This document shows positions 48,383 through 57,191 of a DNA stretch of 64,000 bases, one piece after another. The notes below the pieces were generated by a model. The model was given only the letters and a program-made list of their open reading frames with translations. It had not been told where the DNA came from and made no database searches. The stretch lies in NCBI RefSeq assembly GCF_016827675.1, contig NZ_JAERJA010000006.1:62001-126000 (forward strand), in the 5' to 3' direction. Made by a program: the position numbers and the translations under genes. Each line of letters begins with the position of its first letter. Within the stretch, counting starts at the first letter, position 1. The stretch is from Nocardioides limicola (GTDB taxonomy: Bacteria > Actinomycetota > Actinomycetes > Propionibacteriales > Nocardioidaceae).

Positions 48383-48485
48383 ATCGGCCCCTTGGGCCGC
48401 CCGGACGGATCACTGAGCGTGCTCGAGGCTCGCGCCGCCGTCTGCTTCGACCTGTGCCCATCGCCACACCTACCTGAGGATCACG

Positions 48486-49004
48486 ATGACCAACACCCGA
48501 GAACTCGTCGCCCGAGCAACCGCCTTCGTCGCCGAAGCCGAGCGGATGACCAACGAACGCGACGTCGACGGCATCCGTGCCGTCTTCGCCAGCGACGGTC
48601 ATCAGAGTGCTGTTCTCGATGGGCTGCTGATCGAGTCTCACGGGATCGACGAGATTCACCGAGCATGGGGCCTCATGTGCGCCTTCATGGAGAAGCGCAC
48701 GATGTTCGTCGACAAGTCGCTTGTCACTGCAGACGAGACCACCATCGTCAACGAATGGATCGGGACGGTCGCCGGCAAGCGGGCGGCACGCGGAATCGAG
48801 GTCTGGAACCTCGACCGGGAGGGCCTCGTCGTCGACCAACGTGTGTACGCCTTCCTCGACGCCCGTCCCGAGTCGAGCCCGGTGCAGAATCTGCGGATGC
48901 TGTTGGCGCACCCGCTCACCGCAACCGCTTTCGCGCGCGCGAAACTTCAAGCATCGCAATCCGGTGCCCAACGATTCACCGCAACCAAGGCTGGGGCCCG
49001 GTAG
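48486..49004 (+). CDS. NTF2/SnoaL-like protein
   Basis: A 172-residue NTF2-fold protein: AFVAEAERMTNERDVDGIRA, IDEIHRAWGLMCAFMEKRTM, IVNEWIGTVAGKRAARGIEV. Similar in type to the SnoaL-like proteins at 11.1 and 37.6 kb but not closely related. Ligand unknown. Shine-Dalgarno GAGGATC. It is followed by the shredded patatin copy. Confidence 0.7.
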   Translation: MTNTRELVARATAFVAEAERMTNERDVDGIRAVFASDGHQSAVLDGLLIESHGIDEIHRAWGLMCAFMEKRTMFVDKSLVTADETTIVNEWIGTVAGKRAARGIEVWNLDREGLVVDQRVYAFLDARPESSPVQNLRMLLAHPLTATAFARAKLQASQSGAQRFTATKAGAR

Positions 49005-49059
49005 TCACCAGCCGCTCAGCTGTTCACTCCACCGCCGGGCGGACGAGCGAGTCCCTCGA

Positions 49060-49300
49060 AGCGGCGGCAACCGGGCGGCGTACTCCGCCGGGATGGCGAT
49101 CGCGCTGGCCGCGGCCGGAGCTACCGACTCGCGTCGGCTGCTTCGGACCTCTGGTCGACCTACGCCGTCTCGTCGACCGACGCCCGCACCGGCCACGCCA
49201 CCGACCTGGCACCGCTGATCGAGGAGCGCAGCGGCCTGCGGGCAGCCCTGCGGGCGAGTGCCTGCCTGCCCTGCTGGGTGGCCGCCCTCCACCGACCTGG
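49060..49300 (+). pseudogene. Multiply deleted patatin gene copy
   Basis: Segments of the patatin gene recur in order: the oxyanion-loop segment (49063-49112, essentially identical to 41382-41431), a GCCGGAG..ACCGAC stretch, the 'LVDLRRLV' region, and the ARTGHATDLAPLIEERS to LRASACLP region, with the intervening parts missing and frames shifted. It is a relic of a duplication with at least three deletions. Confidence 0.7.
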
Positions 49301-49356
49301 TCCGTGCATTGCGCAGCCGGCTGGGCCAGACTGGGCGCTGACCCGGGAGGTGGTTC

Positions 49357-51513
49357 ATGGACGAGGTGGAGCAGCACTTCCTCCAGCAACTCACCGCACC
49401 CGTCCCTGGGCCGACCGGCCCGGTGGCCACCGAGATCGCCGCACAGCTCCCGACCCTCTTCGCCGTCCAGGCACAGAGTCGGCATCTGGACGTCGCCGCC
49501 CGCTGGCTGCAGAGCCGGGGCGACGGCTTCTACACCATCGGCTCGGCAGGACACGAGTCGAACGCCGCCCTGGGCCTGCTCACCGAGGTCACCGATCCCG
49601 CGCTGTTGCACTACCGCTCGGGCGGCTTCTACGCCGCACGAGCCGCCGTCGAGGGCAGCACCGATCCGGTGCGCGACGTACTCCGCTCCCTGAGCTGCTC
49701 GACGGCCGACCCCGCCTCGGGTGGCCGCCACAAGGTCTGGGGCCACCCGCGCCTGCACATCATCCCGCAGACCTCCACCATCGCCTCCCACCTGCCGCGC
49801 GCGGTCGGCCTGGCCTTCGCGCTCGGCCTGGCCCGCGCCCTGGACCGGCGCACCCCCTGGCCCGCGGACGCCATCGTGGTGTGCAGCTTCGGCGACGCCT
49901 CGGCCAACCACTCCACCGCCACCGGCGCCCTCAACGCTGCCGGCTACCTCACCCACGTGCACCGGGACTGCCCGGTCCTGTTCGTCTGTGAGGACAACGG
50001 CCTCGGCATCAGCACCCCCACCCCGCGAGGGTGGACCCGGGCGGCACTGGAACACCGGCCGCACCTGGACTACCTGCACGCCGACGGCGACGACCCCGTC
50101 GGGCTGCTGCAGACCACCGCCACCGCGATCGAGAAGGTCCGCGGGACTCGCCGTCCGGCGGTGTTGCATCTGCGCACCGTCCGGTTCGGCGGTCACGCCG
50201 GCTCCGACGTGGAGCGCGCCTACCGGTCCACGGCCGCGATCACCGCCGACCTCGCCCACGACCCGCTGCTGGCCACCGCCCGCACCCTGATCCGGCTCGG
50301 CCTACGCAGCGCCGAGGAACTCCGGGAACAGTACGAGGAGATCCGGCAACGGGTGATGGCCACCGCCGAGGAGGTCCGCCACGAGCCCCGGCTCGACAGC
50401 CGGGCTGCCGTCATGGCGCCGCTGGGCCACGTCTTACTCCGGCCCGATCAGGGGGGCGACCGGCCGCCCGGGCCGCTACCGTCAGCGACCGGAGGCCCGG
50501 GGCTCACGCTGGCGCAGGCGATCAACCGCACCCTCGCCCAGGCGATGGCTGAGGATGCCGGCGTCGTGGCCTTCGGTGAGGACGTCGCCATCAAGGGCGG
50601 GGTGTACGGCGTGACCCGCGGTCTGCGGGCGCGCTTCGGCGCGGAGCGGGTGTTCGACACGCTGCTGGACGAGCAGACCATCCTCGGCACTGCGCTCGGC
50701 ACCAGCCTGGCCGGGTTCCTGCCGATCCCGGAGATCCAGTACCTCGCCTACCTGCACAACGCCGAGGACCAACTGCGCGGCGAGGCGGCCTCGCTGCGTT
50801 TCTTCTCCGACGGCGCCTACCGGAACCCGATGGTGGTGCGGGTGGCCGGACTCGCCTACCAGCGAGGCTTCGGCGGCCACTTCCACAACGACAACTCCCT
50901 CGCGGTGCTGCGCGACATCCCCGGCCTCGTGGTCGCGGTCCCCAGCCACCCGGCCACCGCGCCCGGGCTGTTGCGCGGGTGCCTGGAGTTGGCCCGCACC
51001 GAGGGCCGGGTCTGCGTCGTCGTCGAGCCGATCGCTCGCTATCACACCCGCGATCTGTTCGACGGCGACGAGCAGTGGCTTGCGGCGTACGACGACTCGT
51101 CGACGTTCGTCCCGGGCGAGGTGACGACGTACGGCGACGGCCGCGACCTGCTGCTGGTGACCTTCGGCAACGGCGTGCACCTGAGCCGGCGGGCCGCCGC
51201 CAGGCTCGCGGCCGACCAGATCACGTGCACGGTGTTGGACCTGAGGTGGCTCGCCCCGCTGCCGATGGATCGCGTGCTTGAGGCGGCGCGCTCGGTCGCG
51301 GGTGTCCTCGTGGTCGACGAGACCCGGGCCAGCGGCGGGGTCGCTGACGCTCTCGTCGCAGCCCTCGTCGAAGCGGGCTGCCCGCTGCCGATCGCCAGCG
51401 TCCGCAGCGCGGACTCCTATGTTCCGTTGGGGCCTGCCGCGGCGACGGTGCTGCTGGGCGAGGACGAGATCGTCGAGGCGGCCCGGCAGTTGGCCGGGCG
51501 CACCGCCGGGTAG
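49357..51513 (+). CDS. 2-oxoacid (branched-chain) dehydrogenase E1, fused alpha-beta subunits
   Basis: A 718-residue ThDP enzyme. Residues ~1-345 are the alpha part (FYTIGSAGHESNAALGLLTE, ThDP motif SFGDASANHSTATGALNAA ... CEDNGLGIS). Residues ~380-718 are the beta part (LAQAINRTLAQAMAEDAGVV, FGEDVAIKGGVYGVTRGL, transketolase C-domain LLVVDETRASGGVADALVAA). It decarboxylates a branched-chain or related 2-oxoacid and transfers the acyl group to E2 lipoate; no E2 or E3 gene is in the window. Shine-Dalgarno GGGAGG upstream of the ATG. Convergent with the TetR gene. Confidence 0.88.
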   Translation: MDEVEQHFLQQLTAPVPGPTGPVATEIAAQLPTLFAVQAQSRHLDVAARWLQSRGDGFYTIGSAGHESNAALGLLTEVTDPALLHYRSGGFYAARAAVEGSTDPVRDVLRSLSCSTADPASGGRHKVWGHPRLHIIPQTSTIASHLPRAVGLAFALGLARALDRRTPWPADAIVVCSFGDASANHSTATGALNAAGYLTHVHRDCPVLFVCEDNGLGISTPTPRGWTRAALEHRPHLDYLHADGDDPVGLLQTTATAIEKVRGTRRPAVLHLRTVRFGGHAGSDVERAYRSTAAITADLAHDPLLATARTLIRLGLRSAEELREQYEEIRQRVMATAEEVRHEPRLDSRAAVMAPLGHVLLRPDQGGDRPPGPLPSATGGPGLTLAQAINRTLAQAMAEDAGVVAFGEDVAIKGGVYGVTRGLRARFGAERVFDTLLDEQTILGTALGTSLAGFLPIPEIQYLAYLHNAEDQLRGEAASLRFFSDGAYRNPMVVRVAGLAYQRGFGGHFHNDNSLAVLRDIPGLVVAVPSHPATAPGLLRGCLELARTEGRVCVVVEPIARYHTRDLFDGDEQWLAAYDDSSTFVPGEVTTYGDGRDLLLVTFGNGVHLSRRAAARLAADQITCTVLDLRWLAPLPMDRVLEAARSVAGVLVVDETRASGGVADALVAALVEAGCPLPIASVRSADSYVPLGPAAATVLLGEDEIVEAARQLAGRTAG

Positions 51514-51520
51514 CGGCTCC

Positions 51521-52159
51521 TCAGCGACGTTCGCCTTCGGTCGCCGGCCGCTCGAGACCGGTGAAGAGCACGCTGCTGATCGTCTCGGCGAGTCTCTCCT
51601 CGGGCAGTCGCCCCTCGGGTCGGTACCAGTCCACCAGCGAGTTGACGAGCCCGAAGATGAGCCGACTGGTCACCTCCGGATCCACGTCCCGCCGCAGGTC
51701 GCCGTCCGCGGCAGCGTCGCGGACCAGGGTGGCCAGACGTTCGTCGATCTCCCGCCGTCGCTCCAGGGCGGCCCGCTCCAGCGGACTGTTGCCACGCACC
51801 CGCAGCAGCAGCGTGACCGCGGGCAGGTGCGCGGTCAGGATGTGGACGGCCGCTTCGACGGTCGCCCGCAGTCGCGCGTAGGCACTCTCACCGGTCGCCT
51901 CGGCGGCTGCCGATACCGCCGTACTCAACCCGTCCAGGGCTTCGTCGAGGGCCGCGGCGAGCAGCGCCTCCTTGCTGTCGAAGTGGTGATAGATCGCCGA
52001 CTTGGTGACGCCCAACTGCAGGGCCAGTTCGCTGATCGAGGTGGCGTCGTACCCACGCCGGTTGAACAGGTCGATCGCCTGCCGCAGCACGGCCTCGCGG
52101 TCATGGCCGGGACGGCCGCGACGCCGCATCGTCTCGGAGGGGGGCGCGGCGTCGGGCAT
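51521..52159 (-). CDS. TetR family regulator, probable PaaR
   Basis: A 212-residue TetR regulator: LRQAIDLFNRRGYDATSISE and VTKSAIYHHFDSKEALLAAA HTH, with C-terminal TetR_C fold (TSRLIFGLVNSLVDWYRPEG). ATG 52159 is preferred; GTG 52198 is possible. It lies 49 bp downstream of paaZ, next to the Paa genes, as TetR-type PaaR regulators of actinobacteria do; these sense phenylacetyl-CoA. Name is by context. Confidence 0.8.
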   Translation of the reverse strand: MPDAAPPSETMRRRGRPGHDREAVLRQAIDLFNRRGYDATSISELALQLGVTKSAIYHHFDSKEALLAAALDEALDGLSTAVSAAAEATGESAYARLRATVEAAVHILTAHLPAVTLLLRVRGNSPLERAALERRREIDERLATLVRDAAADGDLRRDVDPEVTSRLIFGLVNSLVDWYRPEGRLPEERLAETISSVLFTGLERPATEGERR

Positions 52160-52207
52160 GGGCTCATCGTCGCATCCCCGCAGCCGCCGATCGCTCACCG
52201 CGATCCC

Positions 52208-54292
52208 TCAGCCCGTCGACTCCTGCGGCCAGGTCTTCGCGACCAGGGTGAGCACGTCGTACGTCGCCACCGGGGCGTCGTCCTGATTGGTGACCACCGC
52301 GTCCCACCGGACCTCGCCGTAGTCGGCGGAGCTGCGCGGGGTGATCTGCTTGACGGTCAGCGTCACCCGGATGGAGTCCTCGGCCTTGACCGGGGTGAGG
52401 AAGCGCAGGTCATCGACCCCGAAGTTGGCCAGCACCGGACCGGGGTCGGGGTCGACGAACAACCCGGCGGCCAGTGACACCACCAGGTAGCCGTGCGCCA
52501 CGATGCCGCCGAACAGCGGGTTGGCTGCCGCTGCCTCGGCATCGGTGTGGGCATAGAAGGTGTCGCCGGTGAACTCGGCGAAGTGTTCTACGTCGGCGAG
52601 GGTGACGGTGCGTGCTGTGGAGACGATGCTGTCGCCGATCTCCAGCTCGGCGAGGCTCTTGCGGAACGGATGCACCTCGCCGACGGTGCGTCGCGAGCCT
52701 CGGGTCCACCGGCCGCCGATCGCGGTCATCATGTCCGGGGAGGCCTGCACCGCCGTCCGCTGCATCTGGTGCAGCACCCCGCGGATGCCGCCGAGCTCCT
52801 CACCACCCCCGGCTCGACCGGGACCGCCGTGCACGAGCACCGGCAGCGGACTCCCGTGCCCGGTCGACTCGGCCGCGTCGTCGCGGTCCAGGACCAGCAC
52901 CCGACCGTGCCACGGAGCCAGGCCCAGGGTGACCGCGCGGGCGATCTGGGGGTCGTGGGTGACCAGCGACGCCACCAGGCTGCCCTTGCCTCGGGCGGCC
53001 AACGCGATCGCCTCGTCGGTGGTGGCATACGACAGCACGGTGCTGACCGGTCCGAACGGCTCCACGTCGTGCGGCTCAGTGGCGCCCGGCCGGGCACGCA
53101 GCAGCACCGGGGAGAGGAACGCACCCCGCTCCGGGTCGGCCCCGACGACGTCGACGCGGTTCGGGTCGCCGTACCCGATCTCGGCGCTGTTGCGCAGTGC
53201 CTCGACCGCCTTGCGGACCTCGTCGCGTTGGGTGAGGCTCGCCAGCGGGCCCATCCGCACCGACGGGTCCGCCGGATTCCCGACGGTGATCGTGGCGAGC
53301 CGGGCGCTGATCGCCTCGGTCACGGCTCCGACCAGCGGTTCGGGGACCAGGGCCCGACGGATGGCCGTGCACTTCTGGCCCGCCTTCACGGTCATCTCGG
53401 TGACCACACCCTTGACGAAGAGGTCGAACTCCGGATCCTCGGGGGTGATGTCGAGGCCGAGGATCGAGCAGTTCAGCGAGTCCGCCTCGACTCCCAGGCG
53501 TACGCCGCGCCGCAGCACCGCCGGGTGGTTGCGCAGCACCTGGGCGGTGTGCGCCGAGCCGGTGAAGGCGACCGAGTCCTGCTCGTCGAGCTCGTCGAGC
53601 AGAGTGCCCGCGCCACCGCACACCAGCTGCAACGCACCCTCGGGGAGGATGCCGGCCTCGATGATGCGTCGTACCACCGCCTCGGTCAGGTACGCCGTCT
53701 GGCTGGCGGGCTTGACGATGCTGGGCAGTCCGGCCAGGAAGGCGGGCGCGAACTTCTCCAGCATTCCCCACACCGGGAAGTTGAAGGCGTTGATCGCGAC
53801 GGCGACGCCGCGTCGGGAGGTGTAGACGTGCTGGCCCACGAACGTGCCGCCGCGCCCCAGGGTCTCGACCGAGCCGTCGAGGATGACGGTGTCGTTGGGC
53901 AGTTCCCGGGTGCCCTTGCTGGCATAGGAGAAGACGGTGCCCAGGCCCCCGTCGATGTCGATCATCGAGTCCCGTTGAGTGGCGCCGGTGCGCAGCGAGA
54001 GGGCGTAGAACTCGTCCTTGTGCTGGCCGAGGTGCTTCGCCAGCGCCTTGAGCAGGCCAGCTCGTTCGTGGAAGGTCAGCCGGCGTACGGCGGGCCCACC
54101 GACGTCGCGGCCGTGGGCGACCAGCGCCGCATGGTCGAGGCCCCGGCTGGAGACGCGGGCGATCTCCTCGCCGGTGGTGGCATCGAGCACCGGTGTGCCG
54201 TCGTCGGTCGCGCGGACCCAACGGCCCGCCACATAACTCTCCACCAGTGCGCTCACGCTGGCCCGCCCTTCCGACTGGTTCGCGCGGGCCAT
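52208..54292 (-). CDS. paaZ: Bifunctional oxepin-CoA hydrolase / aldehyde dehydrogenase PaaZ
   Basis: A 694-residue fusion. The ALDH domain (~1-520) has catalytic Cys in TVKAGQKCTAIRRALV and the Glu in LGVEADSLNCSILG. The C-terminal MaoC-like hotdog domain (~540-690) has the hydratase Asp/His in EFTGDTFYAHTDAEA and the GGIVAHGYLVVSLAAG loop. It opens the oxepin-CoA ring and oxidises the resulting aldehyde in phenylacetate catabolism. Divergent from paaA across a 79-bp gap. Confidence 0.92.
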   Translation of the reverse strand: MARANQSEGRASVSALVESYVAGRWVRATDDGTPVLDATTGEEIARVSSRGLDHAALVAHGRDVGGPAVRRLTFHERAGLLKALAKHLGQHKDEFYALSLRTGATQRDSMIDIDGGLGTVFSYASKGTRELPNDTVILDGSVETLGRGGTFVGQHVYTSRRGVAVAINAFNFPVWGMLEKFAPAFLAGLPSIVKPASQTAYLTEAVVRRIIEAGILPEGALQLVCGGAGTLLDELDEQDSVAFTGSAHTAQVLRNHPAVLRRGVRLGVEADSLNCSILGLDITPEDPEFDLFVKGVVTEMTVKAGQKCTAIRRALVPEPLVGAVTEAISARLATITVGNPADPSVRMGPLASLTQRDEVRKAVEALRNSAEIGYGDPNRVDVVGADPERGAFLSPVLLRARPGATEPHDVEPFGPVSTVLSYATTDEAIALAARGKGSLVASLVTHDPQIARAVTLGLAPWHGRVLVLDRDDAAESTGHGSPLPVLVHGGPGRAGGGEELGGIRGVLHQMQRTAVQASPDMMTAIGGRWTRGSRRTVGEVHPFRKSLAELEIGDSIVSTARTVTLADVEHFAEFTGDTFYAHTDAEAAAANPLFGGIVAHGYLVVSLAAGLFVDPDPGPVLANFGVDDLRFLTPVKAEDSIRVTLTVKQITPRSSADYGEVRWDAVVTNQDDAPVATYDVLTLVAKTWPQESTG

Positions 54293-54317
54293 TGCGCGAC
54301 CCGCCTTCGGTATGTCA

Positions 54318-54346
54318 CGGTAATACAGAACGCACGGTCAGTAAAT
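54318..54346. promoter_or_regulatory. Candidate PaaR operator between paaZ and paaA
   Basis: The gap holds the imperfectly symmetric ACGCACGGTCAGT (form AC-N2-AC-N-GT-N2-GT) next to CACGGTAATAC, a repeated ACGGT element. TetR-type PaaR proteins bind comparable sites between divergent paa genes. Inference from position and partial symmetry; precise borders are uncertain. Confidence 0.35.
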
Positions 54347-54371
54347 GCTTCCACGGTGTCCTGGAGGGCCC

Positions 54372-55355
54372 ATGTCGTCGGTCGTCGCAACCGCTGAGCT
54401 CGAGGCTCAGTTCGAGGCCACGGTCGGCCGCAAGGACCGCATCGAGCCGCGGGACTGGATGCCCGAGGCCTACCGCAAGACGGTGGTGCGTCAGGTCGCG
54501 CAGCATGCGCACTCGGAGATCATCGGGATGCAGCCCGAGGGTGCCTGGATCGGGCGCGCGCCCTCGCTCAGGCGCAAGGCGATCCTGCTGGCGAAGGTCC
54601 AGGACGAGGCCGGCCACGGGCTCTACCTGTACTCCGCGACCGAGACCCTGGGCGTGTCGCGCCAGCAGTTGACCGAACTGCTGATCTCGGGCAGGCAGAA
54701 GTACTCCTCGATCTTCAACTACCCGGCACTCTCCTACGCCGACGTGGGCACCATCGGCTGGCTCGTGGACGGTGCCGCGATCTGCAACCAGGTGCCGCTG
54801 TGTCGCACCTCGTTCGGCCCCTACGGCCGGGCGATGATCCGGATCTGCAAGGAGGAGTCCTTCCACCAGCGGCAGGGCTTCGAGTTGCTGATGACGATGA
54901 TGCGGGGCACCGACGAGCAGCGGGCGATGGTGCAGGAGTCGGTCGACCGGTTCTGGTGGCCGTCGCTGATGATGTTCGGTCCACCCGACGACGACTCGCC
55001 CAATACCGAGCAGTCGATGGCGTGGGGGATCAAGACGCACACCAACGACGAGCTGCGGCAGAGGTTCGTCGACATGACCGTCCCGCAGGCCGAGGCGCTC
55101 GGCGTCACGCTCCCCGACCCCGACCTGGTCTGGAACGAGGAGCGCGGCGCGCACGACTTCGGGCAGCCCGACTGGGACGAGTTCTGGGCCGTGGTCAAGG
55201 GCAACGGCCCCTGCAACGCACAGCGGATCGCGCACCGCACGAAGACGTGGGAGGAGGGCGCCTGGGTGCGGGAGGCGGCGCTCGCGTTCGCAGACCCCGA
55301 CACACCCTCGCCCGGCGACGCGGACCCCGCAACGACGGAGGGTCGACATGAGTGA
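54372..55355 (+). CDS. paaA: Phenylacetyl-CoA epoxidase catalytic subunit PaaA
   Basis: A 327-residue ferritin-like diiron oxygenase subunit. Iron ligands in [20 protein letters not shown] (ExxH) and [18 protein letters not shown] (ExxH). It epoxidises the aromatic ring of phenylacetyl-CoA using O2 and electrons from PaaE. ATG 54372 with Shine-Dalgarno GGAGG at 54363-54367. Overlaps paaB by 8 bp. Confidence 0.95.
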   Translation: MSSVVATAELEAQFEATVGRKDRIEPRDWMPEAYRKTVVRQVAQHAHSEIIGMQPEGAWIGRAPSLRRKAILLAKVQDEAGHGLYLYSATETLGVSRQQLTELLISGRQKYSSIFNYPALSYADVGTIGWLVDGAAICNQVPLCRTSFGPYGRAMIRICKEESFHQRQGFELLMTMMRGTDEQRAMVQESVDRFWWPSLMMFGPPDDDSPNTEQSMAWGIKTHTNDELRQRFVDMTVPQAEALGVTLPDPDLVWNEERGAHDFGQPDWDEFWAVVKGNGPCNAQRIAHRTKTWEEGAWVREAALAFADPDTPSPGDADPATTEGRHE

Positions 55356-55644
55356 GCGGGTGCGGGCCGAGTGGCCCCTGTACGAGGTGTTCGTGCGCGG
55401 CAAGCGCGGCCTCAACCACGTGCACGTCGGATCGCTGCATGCGGCCGACGACGAGATGGCGCTGCGCCACGCCCGTGACGTCTACACCCGCCGCAACGAG
55501 GGCGTGAGCCTCTGGGTGGTGCGCTCCGACGCGATCACCGCGTCGAGCCCGGACGAGAAGGATCCCCTCTTCGCGCCCAGCGGCGACAAGGTCTACCGGC
55601 ACCCCACGTTCTATGACCTCCCCGACGACGTGCCGCACATGTAG
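55348..55644 (+). CDS. paaB: Phenylacetyl-CoA epoxidase subunit PaaB
   Basis: A 98-residue Paa[51 protein letters not shown]. Structural subunit needed for the PaaABCE complex. Located 14 bp before paaC. Confidence 0.95.
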   Translation: MSERVRAEWPLYEVFVRGKRGLNHVHVGSLHAADDEMALRHARDVYTRRNEGVSLWVVRSDAITASSPDEKDPLFAPSGDKVYRHPTFYDLPDDVPHM

Positions 55645-55658
55645 GGCGGAGGAACCAG

Positions 55659-56603
55659 ATGGCCGAGGTGCACACCCCGAAGCCCGACGAACACGACAAC
55701 GTGTACGCCGGGCTGCTGGCCAACGACGCCCACTGGGCCTTCGGGACCCGCCCCGAGGATCTGCGCAGCGAGGACCCGTTGGCCGGTGTCGACACGACGG
55801 TCCCCGACGGTGTCGACCCGACCGCACTCGCGGCGTACTGCCTGATGCTCGGCGACGACGCCCTGGTCCTCTCCCATCGACTGTCCGAGTGGTGCAGCCG
55901 GGCGCCGGACCTCGAGGAGGACATCGCGCTGACCAACATCGCGCTCGATCTGTTGGGTCAGGCCCGGCTGCTGCTCGTCCGAGCCGCGGCTGCGGACCCG
56001 GCGGAGGTCCCGATCCTGCCGGAGGGGTCGCCGGTGCCCGACGAGGACCGGTTGGCGTTCTTCCGCGACGACTCTCAGTTCCGCAACGTGCGGCTCGTGG
56101 AGGCCCCGAACGGTGACTTCGCCGAGACGATCACCCGGCTCCTGCTTTTCAGCACCTGGCGGCTGGCGCTGTTCCAGCGGCTGTTGAGGAGTCGGGACGC
56201 GGTGCTTGCCGCGGTGGCGGCGAAGGGGGTCAAGGAGCTGACCTACCACCGGGACTTCGCCGGCCGCTGGTTCCTGACCCTGGCCCGTGGCACCACCGAG
56301 TCGCGGCGCCGCCTGCTCGCCGGACTGGACGCGCTCTGGCCGTGGTGGGCCGAACTCTTCGAGACTCACCAGGTGGAGCGGAGCCTGGCGCAGGCCGGTG
56401 TCGGCGTCGACCCGGCCAGCCTCGCCGCCGAGGTGGAGGCGGTGCTCGCGGAGGTGTTCGTGGCCAGTGGTGTCGACCGCCCCAGCACCCGACCCGGCAT
56501 CGAGGGCAGGACGGGCCGGGACGGCCGCCACACCGAAGCCCTGAGCCGGATGCTCGCCGAGATGCAGGTCGTGGCCCGCGCCCATCCGCGAGGTCGGTGG
56601 TGA
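55659..56603 (+). CDS. paaC: Phenylacetyl-CoA epoxidase structural subunit PaaC
   Basis: A 314-residue ferritin-like protein without intact diiron centre, as in the family: LVLSHRLSEWCSRAPDLEED, IALTNIALDLLGQARLLLVR, and KELTYHRDFAGRWFLTLARG. It binds PaaA in the oxygenase core. Overlaps paaD (GTGA). Confidence 0.95.
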   Translation: MAEVHTPKPDEHDNVYAGLLANDAHWAFGTRPEDLRSEDPLAGVDTTVPDGVDPTALAAYCLMLGDDALVLSHRLSEWCSRAPDLEEDIALTNIALDLLGQARLLLVRAAAADPAEVPILPEGSPVPDEDRLAFFRDDSQFRNVRLVEAPNGDFAETITRLLLFSTWRLALFQRLLRSRDAVLAAVAAKGVKELTYHRDFAGRWFLTLARGTTESRRRLLAGLDALWPWWAELFETHQVERSLAQAGVGVDPASLAAEVEAVLAEVFVASGVDRPSTRPGIEGRTGRDGRHTEALSRMLAEMQVVARAHPRGRW

Positions 56604-57190
56604 CTGCCGTGATCGACGCATCGACCGACCCCGATGCCAACGTCGAACGCGCCTGGGCGGCCGCGTCGACGGTGGTCGACCCCGAACTGCCGATGCTGAC
56701 CCTGGTCGACCTGGGTGTGCTGCGCGAGATCAGCATCGAGGGCGACGGGGCGGTGGTCGCCGCGATCACCCCGACGTACACGGGCTGTCCGGCGATGGCG
56801 ACCATGCGTGACGATCTGATCCGGGCGCTGCGCGCCGCCGGATTCGGCGACGTGCGGATCCGGGTCGCCCTGGATCCCGCCTGGACCACCGACTGGATCA
56901 CCCCGGCCGGACGGGCGGCGCTGGCCGAGGCCGGGATCTCCCCGCCGGGCCGGGTCAGGGCGGGCTCGGGCTCGACGGGCTCGACGGGCTCGACGGGCTC
57001 GACGGGCTCGACCGGAGAGCAGCCTCGCCCCGTGCCGCTGCAACTCACCCCGACTCGTCGTGCCGTGCAGTGCCCCCGCTGCGGCGCCGATGACGTGGAG
57101 CTCAGTTCGGAGTTCGGGTCCACCGCCTGCAAGGCGATGTACCGCTGCCGGACCTGCCTGGAGCCCTTCGACCATCTGAAGGAGATCTGA
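56600..57190 (+). CDS. paaD: PaaD, MIP18/Fe-S assembly-type protein with zinc-ribbon tail
   Basis: A 196-residue protein. The DUF59/MIP18 domain (~10-105) has PELPMLTLVDLGVLREISIE and ITPTYTGCPAMATMRDDLIR with its conserved Cys. The C-terminal zinc-ribbon-like part has VQCPRCGADDVELSSEFG and KAMYRCRTCLEPFDH. PaaD is thought to mature the Fe-S cluster of PaaE or the oxygenase. The two domains are joined by five Gly-Ser-Thr repeats encoded by tandem 9-bp DNA repeats. Confidence 0.92.
   Translation: MTAVIDASTDPDANVERAWAAASTVVDPELPMLTLVDLGVLREISIEGDGAVVAAITPTYTGCPAMATMRDDLIRALRAAGFGDVRIRVALDPAWTTDWITPAGRAALAEAGISPPGRVRAGSGSTGSTGSTGSTGSTGEQPRPVPLQLTPTRRAVQCPRCGADDVELSSEFGSTACKAMYRCRTCLEPFDHLKEI
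56969..57013 (+). repeat. Five tandem 9-bp repeats in paaD
   Basis: GGCTCGACG is repeated four times exactly and once with a final mismatch (57005-57013). It encodes GST/STG triplets of the PaaD linker. Being a multiple of three, copy-number change would only alter linker length. Confidence 0.95.
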
Positions 57191-57191
57191 G

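Noticed and set aside
52493-54397. A 634-codon plus-strand open frame opposite paaZ
   Set aside because: Shadow frame; no motifs, and paaZ has all catalytic residues in the other strand.
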